Shown here piece by piece: positions 1 to 7,406 of a stretch of DNA of 40,678 bases. Source of the stretch: an uncultured Collinsella sp. (GTDB taxonomy: Bacteria; Actinomycetota; Coriobacteriia; Coriobacteriales; Coriobacteriaceae); contig CABUNJ010000023.1 in assembly GCA_902492935.1 (NCBI GenBank), positions 1 through 40,678 on the forward strand, written 5' to 3'. A program made the position numbers and the translations under genes. The notes below the pieces were generated by a model. That model saw nothing but the letters and a program-made list of their open reading frames with translations, was not told where the DNA came from and made no database searches. Each line of letters opens with the position of its first letter. The stretch's first letter is position 1.

Positions 1-55
1 AGCTGCGGAAACGCGGGGTCCGTTCAGGCTGTTGCGTTGAGATTGAAAATCAACC
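1..55. repeat. Left copy of the terminal inverted repeat (55 bp)
   Basis: These 55 bases are the exact reverse complement of the last 55 bases of the window; identity stops at base 56. Read on the plus strand, a short reading frame closes at a TGA at 38-40, 15 bases before the repeat ends, and the repeat finishes in GATTGAAAATCAACC. That arrangement (stop codon close to a short AT-rich end) would fit the 3' end of an insertion sequence, but too little is present to name a family. Confidence 0.9.
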
Positions 56-89
56 GGTTTATTTTGGTCGGTTTTATCTGGGCAAACGC

Positions 90-132
90 AAGCGCCCCGC
101 AACTGGAATTGAGCCAGTTGCGGGGCGCTTTT
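90..132 (+). terminator. Strong rho-independent terminator, plus strand
   Basis: A perfect 17-bp stem (90-106 with 114-130) encloses a 7-base loop and runs into TTTT at 129-132. It would stop a plus-strand transcript entering from outside the window, for example from the repeat at 1-55. It faces proC, which converges from the other side. Confidence 0.75.
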
Positions 133-155
133 CGCACATACGACAAAACCGCAGG

Positions 156-197
156 AAAAACCTGCCAAAATAAACCTGTCCCTAAATGGCAGGTTTT
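156..197 (-). terminator. Terminator of proC
   Basis: An 11-bp stem (187-197 with 157-167) has a 19-base loop and is followed on the minus strand by a run of five T. The proC stop codon at 196-198 overlaps the first arm. Confidence 0.65.
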
Positions 198-966
198 ACT
201 GGAGAGTTGCGTCGATTGCCTTGACCAGGGCACTGCGCATGCCGGCGTCCTCGAGCGCAACGACGCCCTTGATGGTGGCACCACCGGGCGAGCATACGGC
301 ATCCTTCATCGCCGCAGGATGCTGGCCAGTTGCAAGCTGCAGCTTTGCCGTACCCAGCACCATCTGGCTCACAATGCGATAGGCATCGGCACGCGGGATA
401 CCGTGCTTGACCGCTGCATCGCCCAGGGCCTCGATTGCCATGGCGACAAATGCCGGAGCGCAACCACCCACCGTGCCGCCCACAAACAGCAGGCTCGTAT
501 CGAGCTCGACCACCGCACCGAGCTTGCCAAGCAGATCAAGCACCACTGCGCTCTGCTCATCACTAAGCGTGGAAGCCTTCTCGCAGGCGATGACGCCCTC
601 GCCCACCGAAACCGGTGTGTTGGGCACCGTCGAGATGTGCGCGACGCCCGGCAGGACCTGCTCCCACTTGGCACTGTCCCAAGTCCAGGCAACCGACAGA
701 ACGACCTTGTCGGCAAGAATGTCCTTGAGCGGGGCGAATACCTTCTCGATCATGTACGGTTTGACCGCAGCGACCACGATATCGGATGCGGCGACAACCT
801 CGGCGGCATCGTGACAGGCGACCATGCCGCGCGCCTCGCAGCGCTCAACCAGTGCGTCGTAGCGACCCGCGCAGGCGCACATGTCGCTCACAGCTACACC
901 GGCAGCGATCCAGCCATCGGCCATAGCGCTCGCCATATTGCCAAATCCGACAAATCCAATCTTCAT
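196..966 (-). CDS. proC: Pyrroline-5-carboxylate reductase
   Basis: This enzyme reduces pyrroline-5-carboxylate to proline with NAD(P)H in the cytosol, the last step of proline synthesis. The 256-residue protein begins with a Rossmann dinucleotide-binding motif, GFGNMA at residues 6-11; the usual motif is GFGNMG, so the last glycine is an alanine here. The conserved stretch VPNTPVSVGEG lies near the middle, and the C-terminal family signature appears as SPGGATIKGV. The length is slightly short of the usual 265-280 residues. The start has GGAAGGA upstream. The gene is separated from rlmH by 73 bases with no clear terminator between them, so the two may be co-transcribed. Its own terminator overlaps the stop codon. 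Confidence 0.93.
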   Translation of the reverse strand: MKIGFVGFGNMASAMADGWIAAGVAVSDMCACAGRYDALVERCEARGMVACHDAAEVVAASDIVVAAVKPYMIEKVFAPLKDILADKVVLSVAWTWDSAKWEQVLPGVAHISTVPNTPVSVGEGVIACEKASTLSDEQSAVVLDLLGKLGAVVELDTSLLFVGGTVGGCAPAFVAMAIEALGDAAVKHGIPRADAYRIVSQMVLGTAKLQLATGQHPAAMKDAVCSPGGATIKGVVALEDAGMRSALVKAIDATLQ

Positions 967-1039
967 ATCTCATAGTCCTTCCAGACACATTCCTCAAAAC
1001 GAAAGGTATTGTCCCACGCCATTGTTTCGTATTGCCGAC

Positions 1040-1510
1040 CTATTTGTGATACGGCTCGCCACGACTGATCTTGCAGGCGCGGTAGATTTGCTCCAGCAGC
1101 ACCACGCGCGCCAGGTTATGCGGCAAGGTAATGCGTCCAAAGCTGAGCATCTCGTCGGCGCGGGCGCGCACGTCATCGCTCACGCCGTCCGATCCGCCAA
1201 TCACAAAGGCGATGTCGCTGTTACCACGCAGCATAAGATCATCGAGCCGCGCCGAAAACTCCTCGCTCGAGCGCTCTTTGCCCTCAATGGCCAGCAGGAT
1301 CACATGCGCTCGAGACGGCAAGGCAGCAAGAATCGCCGCCCCCTCCTTGTCGCGCGCGGCATCCACGCCGCCCGCCTTAGCCGGGTCGATATCGGCCACC
1401 TCGCGGATATCAACCTTGGCATAGGCACCTAGGCGCTTGGCGTACTCAGCGCACGCGTCCTTCCAAAAGCGCTCCTTGAGCTTACCGACGCAAACGACGG
1501 TGTATTTCAC
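1040..1510 (-). CDS. rlmH: 23S rRNA (pseudouridine1915-N3)-methyltransferase RlmH
   Basis: This is a small SPOUT-class methyltransferase. It methylates N3 of pseudouridine 1915 in helix 69 of 23S rRNA in assembled ribosomes, using S-adenosylmethionine. At 156 residues it has the normal family length. The hallmark C-terminal half is intact: FVIGGSDG around residue 105, which forms the SAM-binding knot, and ending with LLEQIYRA and RGEPYHK. The SPFH-domain gene lies immediately upstream and stops 6 bases before the rlmH start, so the two genes are probably co-transcribed. Confidence 0.95.
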   Translation of the reverse strand: MKYTVVCVGKLKERFWKDACAEYAKRLGAYAKVDIREVADIDPAKAGGVDAARDKEGAAILAALPSRAHVILLAIEGKERSSEEFSARLDDLMLRGNSDIAFVIGGSDGVSDDVRARADEMLSFGRITLPHNLARVVLLEQIYRACKISRGEPYHK

Positions 1511-1516
1511 GCGCGT

Positions 1517-2455
1517 CTACTCCTTCGAATCGTTTTGAACTTTGCCGGCGGCCAGCATCTGCTCGAACATCGAGGCCGACTGCGAAAAGTCGCTCGGCAG
1601 CACGACCGTCGAGGTTTTACCCGTGCGAGCGAACTCCGTCATCATCTCGGACCACTGCGTAAACATGAACAGTTGGTTGGCCTCGTCATTGCCGACACCC
1701 GTCTCCTGGATGATCTCGAGCGAATCTTTGATACCCAGCGCGATGGCCTTGCGCTGGTTGGCGATGCCCTCGCCCGCCTTTTCCATAGCCTCAGCCTCGG
1801 CGGTCGCCTCGGTGACGCGCTTGATGCGGTCTGCCTCAGCGAGCTCCTGTGCCGCAGCGCGCTTGCGCTGGGCGGCGTTGATGTCGTTCATGGAGTTCTC
1901 AACCTCGGTCGGCAGTGCGATTTTGGTGATGAGCGTCGACACGAGGGTGAAGCCGTAGGCGGCCATCTGCTCGGAAACGGTAGCGTTGACATCCTTGGCG
2001 ATGTCGTCCTTCTTGGCAAAGACCTCATCGAGTGTGTAGACGGGAATCGAAGAGCGCAGGGCATCGGTGATGAAATCGCGCATCTGGTCGACGGGCTCCT
2101 GCAGCATGTAGTAGCTCTTGTAGATACCCGAATCTGCCGGGCCAGCGCCCATGTCATAGCTCACGTGGTACTGAGCAGAGACCTCAAGGCCGATGGTCAC
2201 GTTGTCCTGAGTCTTAACGTCGATGCCAAAACCGTTTTTCATGGTGCGCAGACTCACCGTGGCGGCTTTGCGGTCGATCACGGGTACCTTCATGTGGAAG
2301 CCCGCGTTGACGATGCGGTTAAACTTGCCCAGACGCTCGATGATCACAGCATGCTGCTGTTCAACGACATAGCAGGCGCTGGGAAGCAGCAGCAACAGGA
2401 TGATGATGGGAATCAAAAGGCTGGTAAGGACGGCGATGATACCGGAAAACAGCAT
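1517..2455 (-). CDS. SPFH/band-7 domain membrane protein
   Basis: This is a membrane-anchored SPFH (stomatin/prohibitin/flotillin-like) protein of about 312 residues. Proteins of this family form oligomers in membrane microdomains; their exact role varies. A single hydrophobic helix occupies residues 2-27 and is followed by the conserved stretch VVEQQHAVIIERLGKF. The band-7 domain reaches to about residue 190, and an Ala/Glu/Arg-rich coiled segment covers about 195-240. The start chosen is the ATG at 2455 because AGAGGAG sits 6 bases before it; an ATG seven codons upstream would leave this Shine-Dalgarno inside the gene. No NfeD partner gene is adjacent. Confidence 0.85.
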   Translation of the reverse strand: MLFSGIIAVLTSLLIPIIILLLLLPSACYVVEQQHAVIIERLGKFNRIVNAGFHMKVPVIDRKAATVSLRTMKNGFGIDVKTQDNVTIGLEVSAQYHVSYDMGAGPADSGIYKSYYMLQEPVDQMRDFITDALRSSIPVYTLDEVFAKKDDIAKDVNATVSEQMAAYGFTLVSTLITKIALPTEVENSMNDINAAQRKRAAAQELAEADRIKRVTEATAEAEAMEKAGEGIANQRKAIALGIKDSLEIIQETGVGNDEANQLFMFTQWSEMMTEFARTGKTSTVVLPSDFSQSASMFEQMLAAGKVQNDSKE

Positions 2456-2532
2456 GGTCTCTCCTCTGATAGGCACACGTTGGCATTAGGATACCCGCAC
2501 GAAGCAGCTGTGTGACACCAACAAGAGGACCC

Positions 2533-2751
2533 GTGGTCAAAAAAGGCCAAATATGAGTACTGTTACCAGTTTAGTAACAGCGTATTTGGGTCAAAATCGC
2601 CTCGTTGAACCCGAGGTCTATCGAAATTACTTCATTTTGTCTCAAGGTTGAGCCAAATTAGCGTACATCTGTTGCGCAAAATGAGCAAAAATAGCTTCAT
2701 GAAATGTCTCTATTTTCATGTCAGTACTCATATTTGCCACTTTTTGACCAC
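2533..2751. repeat. AT-rich 219-bp element with 30-bp terminal inverted repeats (MITE-like)
   Basis: The two 30-base ends (2533-2562 and 2722-2751) are inverted copies matching at 27 positions. Both start GTGGTCAAAAA and finish AAATATGAGTACTG. Inside are further small hairpins: CTGTTAC/GTAACAG at 2560-2580, CCTCG/CGAGG near 2602-2618, and CATGAAA/TTTCATG at 2698-2720. The element holds no convincing gene and is clearly more AT-rich than its neighbours. It fills most of the 387-bp gap between the SPFH gene and tRNA-Leu. I see no clear target-site duplication, so a miniature transposable element is a suggestion; a conserved structured RNA or regulatory region is the alternative. Confidence 0.6.
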
Positions 2752-2805
2752 AGGGACATCTACCGCGCGAAATCGATATGTCAAATCTGCCAAAACGGCC
2801 CATAA

Positions 2806-2832
2806 CAAAAAAGCTCCCATTGCTGGGAGCTC
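2806..2832 (-). terminator. Terminator after tRNA-Leu
   Basis: AGCTCCCA and TGGGAGCT (2812-2819 and 2824-2831) form an 8-bp stem with a 4-base loop, followed on the minus strand by a run of six or seven T. It ends the tRNA-Leu transcript 10 bases after the encoded CCA. Confidence 0.85.
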
Positions 2833-2842
2833 TTTCAATCAA

Positions 2843-2929
2843 TGGTGCGGGCGAAAGGACTTGAACCTTCATGGGGTTGCCCCCATACGGACCTGAACCG
2901 TACGCGTCTGCCAATTCCGCCACGCCCGC
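2843..2929 (-). tRNA. tRNA-Leu (anticodon CAG)
   Basis: This is an 87-base class II tRNA including an encoded 3' CCA. The acceptor stem GCGGGCG pairs perfectly with CGCCCGC. The anticodon loop TTCAGGT gives anticodon CAG, reading CUG. A long variable arm (GGGG/CCCC type) and the T loop TTCAAGT are present. The discriminator base is A, as expected for leucine tRNAs. Confidence 0.95.
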
Positions 2930-2940
2930 GTGCAGGAATT

Positions 2941-2969
2941 AGAATAACGGAGCGCCACCACGAACGCAA
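2941..2969 (-). promoter_or_regulatory. Promoter of tRNA-Leu
   Basis: On the minus strand TTGCGT (2964-2969) and TATTCT (2941-2946) are separated by 17 bases and lie 12 bases before the mature tRNA 5' end. The promoter is squeezed against the stop codon of tatD at 2973. Confidence 0.65.
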
Positions 2970-2972
2970 GAA

Positions 2973-3890
2973 CTATTTTTGAAAAAGTTTGCAGGCATTC
3001 TCCCAAGCGGCTTGCGCGATTGTTTCGGCGTCCTCACCAGTGCGATCGACACGGTCGTTAACCAGCGCGTTTGCCGTAATGGAGATCATTGCGGGCTCGC
3101 ATTCAAGACCGCGGATGGGCTCCGGAGCCATATACGGGCAATCCGTCTCGAACAAAATTCGATCGAGTGGGGTTGCCGCAAATGCCTCGCGCACGTCGTC
3201 GTTGCGCTTAAAGGTGGCCGCACCACCATAGGCGATATAGCAGCCCAGCTCCACAAAGCGCTCCATCGTGGCGCGGTCCTCGCCAAAGCAGTGCAGCACA
3301 CAACCGGCCTGGGGCACGCCCACCTCACGAAGCACGTTGTACGCATCAACGTGCGAGGTGCGCTCATGGTCCGTGTCCTCGTGGCGCAGATGCAGCTCCA
3401 CCGGCACGTTACGGCACACGGCAAGCTCGAGCTGACGCGCCATGCAGTCAATCTGCACGTTATGGGGTGCCGGCGCGATATCGTCGTCATAGTCCATGTG
3501 GTAGTCCAGGCCGATTTCGCCAATACCGGCGCATAAGGAATCATCGAGCGCGGCAACGACCTGTGCGTGAACGTCGTCGGTATAGTCCGGTGCGCCATAC
3601 GGATGCACGCCGGCAAGATACTTGATCTGCGGGATATCCTGCATCGGCAGAATTTCGCGCACGAGCCAGTCGCTATAGTCCGTCACGCTGCGTTTGTCAG
3701 CGATGGGGTCGAGCATCGTCACCAACAGGTCGACGCCTGCCGCCTTGGCACGCACGAGCGTCTCAGGCACATCCTTGCCCCAGAACGAAAGTAGATGCGC
3801 ATGCGTGTCGGCAAGCGGTGCCAAGGGCACGGGACAAGCAACCGTCTTCTTTTTCTTGGTAAACGTCACACGTTCGGCATTAGGCATCAT
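2973..3890 (-). CDS. tatD: TatD-family metal-dependent hydrolase (DNase-like)
   Basis: This is a TIM-barrel metal-dependent hydrolase of the TatD family, whose members act as 3'-5' exonucleases and in DNA or RNA quality control. The metal ligands are all visible: DTHAH at about residues 28-32, GEIGLDYH in the middle, HLRHED and HCFGED, and the final aspartate in FETDCPYM. At 305 residues it is longer than the usual 255-265, mainly through an N-terminal tail and an insertion with a run of acidic residues (DYDDD). The ATG at 3890 overlaps the last 11 bases of ksgA, which points to translational coupling. A TatD-KsgA pair is common in Gram-positive genomes. Confidence 0.9.
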   Translation of the reverse strand: MMPNAERVTFTKKKKTVACPVPLAPLADTHAHLLSFWGKDVPETLVRAKAAGVDLLVTMLDPIADKRSVTDYSDWLVREILPMQDIPQIKYLAGVHPYGAPDYTDDVHAQVVAALDDSLCAGIGEIGLDYHMDYDDDIAPAPHNVQIDCMARQLELAVCRNVPVELHLRHEDTDHERTSHVDAYNVLREVGVPQAGCVLHCFGEDRATMERFVELGCYIAYGGAATFKRNDDVREAFAATPLDRILFETDCPYMAPEPIRGLECEPAMISITANALVNDRVDRTGEDAETIAQAAWENACKLFQK

Positions 3891-4740
3891 GGATTAGCTC
3901 CTGGGCCAGACGGACAAAGTCGGCAACGTCAAGCGTCTCGGCGCGCGTGGTGGGTGCGATACCGCAAGCCTCAAAGGCGGCATCGAGCACGTCTTTGGCA
4001 AAGCCGTTGGCGCTCATGGAATTGCGGATGGTCTTGCGACGCTGGGCAAATGCAGCATCAATCACGCGGGCCACAAATTCGCGATCGAGCCCTTCGGGCA
4101 CCACGCCGTCAACACGGTCGATACGCACGACGGCCGAATCCACGTGCGGCGCCGGCATAAAGCAACGCGGCGGTACCTCAAAACGACCCGTCACCTGCGC
4201 ATACAGGCCGAGCTTTGCCGTATAGCCACCATAGGTCTTGTTGCCCGGCACTGCGGCAATGCGATCGGCAACCTCCTTTTGCACCATGACGACGGCACGC
4301 TTGAGCGCGGGCATCGTCTGGAAAAATTGCAAAATGATCGTCGCCGCCACGTTATAGGGCAAGTTCGCGACAAATACCGTGGGCTCGCCGCCGGCAGCCT
4401 GCTCAATCTGCTCCGGGCCCACCTTAAGCGCGTCGCCCATGATAAAGCGGAAGTTGGCATAGTCGGCGGCGTGGGCGTCGAGCACCGGTTCGAGCTCAGG
4501 ATCGGCCTCAATGGACGTAACGCACGCCGCCTCCTGCAGCAACGCAAGTGTCAACGTACCGCAACCCGGACCCACCTCGAGTACGCGCTCGTCACCTGCA
4601 AGCTCGGCAAGCTCGCAGATACGCTCGATCACATGATTGTCGATTAGAAAGTTCTGGCCCAGGCGATGCTTGGTCGCAAGGCCAAACTCCTCTAGCAGCT
4701 CCCTGGTGGCCGTGGGGTTTGCCAAAGGCGAAGTTGTCAT
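3880..4740 (-). CDS. rsmA: 16S rRNA dimethyladenosine transferase (RsmA/KsgA)
   Basis: RsmA dimethylates N6 of the two adjacent adenines at 1518 and 1519 in helix 45 of 16S rRNA, a late 30S assembly checkpoint. The 286-residue protein has the family motifs in order: LGQNFLID near residue 28, the SAM-binding loop VLEVGPGCGTLT near 55, and the catalytic NLPYN near 125. A strong Shine-Dalgarno, AGGAGG, lies 5 bases before the ATG. A terminator for metG lies only about 35 bases upstream of the start, so either a promoter is packed into or before that hairpin, or expression depends on read-through from metG. Confidence 0.96.
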   Translation of the reverse strand: MTTSPLANPTATRELLEEFGLATKHRLGQNFLIDNHVIERICELAELAGDERVLEVGPGCGTLTLALLQEAACVTSIEADPELEPVLDAHAADYANFRFIMGDALKVGPEQIEQAAGGEPTVFVANLPYNVAATIILQFFQTMPALKRAVVMVQKEVADRIAAVPGNKTYGGYTAKLGLYAQVTGRFEVPPRCFMPAPHVDSAVVRIDRVDGVVPEGLDREFVARVIDAAFAQRRKTIRNSMSANGFAKDVLDAAFEACGIAPTTRAETLDVADFVRLAQELIHDA

Positions 4741-4774
4741 GGTTGCCTCCTTAGCATGATGGCGGCGTCTTGAA

Positions 4775-4808
4775 ACAAAAGGGCATGGACCGTGGTGGCC
4801 ATGCCCTT
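4775..4808 (-). terminator. Terminator downstream of metG
   Basis: A perfect 10-bp stem (AAGGGCATGG at 4779-4788 with its complement at 4799-4808) has a 10-base loop, and on the minus strand it ends in TTTTGTTT. It lies between the metG stop (4851) and the ksgA start (4740). Confidence 0.8.
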
Positions 4809-4850
4809 ACAGCTAAACAGCAAATTGCCGATATGGCGCTCGCGCGGTCT

Positions 4851-6452
4851 CTACGCCAGACGCGGGAACAGCGGATCGCCCTTCTCGACGGGCTGACCGC
4901 CGGCAAGCAGGCCCCAAGCGCAAATGCCCTTGAGGTCGTCGCTCGCGGCCTCGTCCTCGCAGGACAGGCGGCGCAGGGCCTCGGCAGAAGTCTGGGGCAT
5001 GAGCGGCATCAGCAGGTGGGCGGCGATGCGGATGGCCTCGAGCAGGTTGTAGATCACAAACGCCAGCTCGTCAGCCTTGGCCTCGTCCTTGGCAAGTGCC
5101 CAAGGCTCGGAGTCCTCGATGTAGTGGTTGGCAGCGTGGATGAGCTCCATGACCTCATCCTTGGCTCCGCCGTAATCGAGCACGTCCATCTTGGCCATGT
5201 AGCGGTCGACCAAGCCATCGGCGATCTTTGCCAGCGGGTTGTCGAACGCGTCGGCAGACGCCGGTTTAGCCGAGGCGCAGCCGTCAAAGTACTTTGCACT
5301 CATGTTGAGCGAACGCGAGATAAGGTTGCCCCAGCTGTTGGCCAGGTCGGCGTTGTAGACCTGCTCCATGCGATCGAAGCTGATGGCACCGTCGGTGCCG
5401 GGGACGACGTCGGTCATAAAGTAGTAGCGATAGCCCTCGACGCCCAACATGTCGATAACGTCCTGCGGAGCGATGGCGTTGCCGCGGCTCTTGGACATCT
5501 TCTCGGCCTTGCCGGTCTCGGCATTGCGCACGGTCAGGAAGCCGTGGGCAAAGACGTGCTCGGGCAGGGCCTCGCCGATGGCCATGAGCATGGCGGGCCA
5601 AATGACGCAGTGGAAGCGGATGATGTCCTTGCCCACGATGTGGAACTGCGCGGGCCAGCGATAGGCCAGCTCGGCACGCGCCTCGTCGGTGTCGACACCG
5701 TAGCCGACGGCCGTCATATAGTTGAGCAGCGCATCGAACCACACGTAGGTCACGTGACCCTCGTCAAACGGGACCTGAATGCCCCAGTCAAAGCTCGTAC
5801 GGCTCACGGAAAGGTCATTAAGGCCGCCCTCGACAAAGCTACGTACCTCGTTCATGCGGAACGCAGGCTCGACAAAGTCGGGGTGCTCGTCGTAAAGCTT
5901 GAGCAGCTTGTCCTGGAAAGCGGAAAGCTTAAAGAAGTAGGACTCCTCCTGCACGCGCTCAAGCGGACGGTGGCAGTCGGGGCACAGGTGCTGGCCGACG
6001 CTGCCGTACTCCTCGTCGCCCTTCTGGACCTGCGTATCGGTGAAGTAGGTCTCGTCAGGCACGCAATACCAACCGTCGTAGCTGCCCTTATACAGGTAGC
6101 CGGACTCCTTCATGCGCTCCCACAGGTACTGCACGGCATGATGCTGGCGCGGCTCGGTGGTGCGGATGAAGTCGTCGTTGGAGATCTCGAGCTTGCTCCA
6201 AAGCTCCTTGAAGTGCGGAGCCTGGCTGTCGGTCCACTCCTGCGGCGTCATGTTGTGCTTGGCTGCGGCCTCGGCGACCTTCTCGCCGTGCTCGTCCATG
6301 CCGGTCAGGAACTTGACGTTATAGCCGGCGGAGCGACGATAACGGGCCTGAACGTCGGCGATGATGGTGGAATAAGCCGTGCCCAGGTGCGGATCGGCGT
6401 TGACGTAGTAGATGGGCGTCGTGATAAAGAACGAAGGCTTGCTTTGATCCAT
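4851..6452 (-). CDS. metG: Methionyl-tRNA synthetase
   Basis: This is a class I aminoacyl-tRNA synthetase that charges tRNA-Met. The 533-residue protein shows the HIGH-type motif as PHLGTA at about residues 21-26. The connective-peptide zinc knuckle has C130 and the CPDCH motif at 157-161, and KMSKS is at 318-322. It ends shortly after the anticodon-binding helical domain and lacks the C-terminal EMAP-like tRNA-binding/dimerisation domain, so it is the short form. GGAGG lies 9 bases upstream of the ATG. The gene follows rsmI by 69 bases; that gap holds a TAGAAT that could serve as a -10 but no good -35. Confidence 0.96.
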   Translation of the reverse strand: MDQSKPSFFITTPIYYVNADPHLGTAYSTIIADVQARYRRSAGYNVKFLTGMDEHGEKVAEAAAKHNMTPQEWTDSQAPHFKELWSKLEISNDDFIRTTEPRQHHAVQYLWERMKESGYLYKGSYDGWYCVPDETYFTDTQVQKGDEEYGSVGQHLCPDCHRPLERVQEESYFFKLSAFQDKLLKLYDEHPDFVEPAFRMNEVRSFVEGGLNDLSVSRTSFDWGIQVPFDEGHVTYVWFDALLNYMTAVGYGVDTDEARAELAYRWPAQFHIVGKDIIRFHCVIWPAMLMAIGEALPEHVFAHGFLTVRNAETGKAEKMSKSRGNAIAPQDVIDMLGVEGYRYYFMTDVVPGTDGAISFDRMEQVYNADLANSWGNLISRSLNMSAKYFDGCASAKPASADAFDNPLAKIADGLVDRYMAKMDVLDYGGAKDEVMELIHAANHYIEDSEPWALAKDEAKADELAFVIYNLLEAIRIAAHLLMPLMPQTSAEALRRLSCEDEAASDDLKGICAWGLLAGGQPVEKGDPLFPRLA

Positions 6453-6521
6453 GGGGTTTGTCCTCCAGAAAAACGTTGCATACAGGGGATGATTCTAGCG
6501 CAAGGGCTGGATATCCTCCAT

Positions 6522-7400
6522 CTATTGCATATCGAGCACCATGGCATAGACATCGCGCTTGCGGCGCGAATACTTCTGAGACAGGCGCTTGGCCACCGCA
6601 GAGGCGGGCTCCCCCTCCTCGAGCGCGGCGCGGATATCCTCGCGCAGGGCCTCGTCGGGATCCGCTGCCGCGGCGCCAACCGGCACGATACCGGCCTCCT
6701 CATCCTCGCTCGGCGGCGCGATGACCAGCGCAATCTCGCCCTTTACCTCGCCGCGAGCACGCAGCTCCTCGGCAAGCTGAGCAGCGGGCCCGCGCAAGAC
6801 CTCCTCGTGCAGCTTGGTGAGTTCGCGGCAGACGGCAACCTCACGCTGGGGAAAGACCTCCGCCACGGCCTCGAGCGTCGCCACGATGCGATGTGGAGAC
6901 TCGTAGAAGATGAGTGCGCCGGGCACCACGGCAAGGCGCTGTAAACGGCGCACGCGGTCGCCGTGCTTTCGGCCCAAAAAGCCCTCGAAGAAAAAATGCT
7001 CGCAGGGAATGCCGGACGAAACGAGCGCCGTGACGCAAGCAGAGGGCCCGGGAATAACTTCGACGGGCACATCGGCCTCACGCGCCGCCTCGACCAGCGC
7101 CTGGCCGGGATCGGACACGCTCGGCATGCCGGCGTCCGAGGCAAAGGCGAGGGTCTCCCCCGCCAGCAGACGGTCGACCAGGCCGGCGGCGCGGCTGGCG
7201 ATCACATTCTCGTCGCAACGGACAAGCGGCTTGGAAATGCCCAGGTGCATCAGCAGCTTTGACGTCACACGCGTGTCTTCGCAGCAGATGACATCGGCAG
7301 CGGCAAAGGCTTCGCCAACGCGCGGGGACAGGTCGCCCAGGTTGCCGATGGGCGTGCCGACCACATAGAGTTTGCCCGTATGGGCGCTGTTTTGCGTCAT
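6522..7400 (-). CDS. rsmI: 16S rRNA (cytidine1402-2'-O)-methyltransferase RsmI
   Basis: RsmI 2'-O-methylates C1402 at the decoding centre of 16S rRNA. The 292-residue protein belongs to the tetrapyrrole-methylase fold. The signature is seen as VVGTPIGNLGDLSPR at about residues 13-27, followed by CEDTRVTSKLL, then GMPSVSDPG and FYESPHR. The C-terminal tail is family-typical and ends in RKRDVYAMVLDMQ. The start lies 6 bases after the stop of the GH5-like gene with only a weak Shine-Dalgarno, so translation is probably coupled to that gene. Confidence 0.95.
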   Translation of the reverse strand: MTQNSAHTGKLYVVGTPIGNLGDLSPRVGEAFAAADVICCEDTRVTSKLLMHLGISKPLVRCDENVIASRAAGLVDRLLAGETLAFASDAGMPSVSDPGQALVEAAREADVPVEVIPGPSACVTALVSSGIPCEHFFFEGFLGRKHGDRVRRLQRLAVVPGALIFYESPHRIVATLEAVAEVFPQREVAVCRELTKLHEEVLRGPAAQLAEELRARGEVKGEIALVIAPPSEDEEAGIVPVGAAAADPDEALREDIRAALEEGEPASAVAKRLSQKYSRRKRDVYAMVLDMQ

Positions 7401-7406
7401 ATCAAC

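Noticed and set aside
37..975. A 312-codon plus-strand frame over proC
   Set aside because: It begins within the terminal repeat, runs through a strong terminator and lies antisense to proC.
4770..6944. A 724-codon open frame on the plus strand opposite metG and rsmI
   Set aside because: Antisense shadow of two certain genes, crossing their junction and starting at the metG terminator; no recognisable domain.
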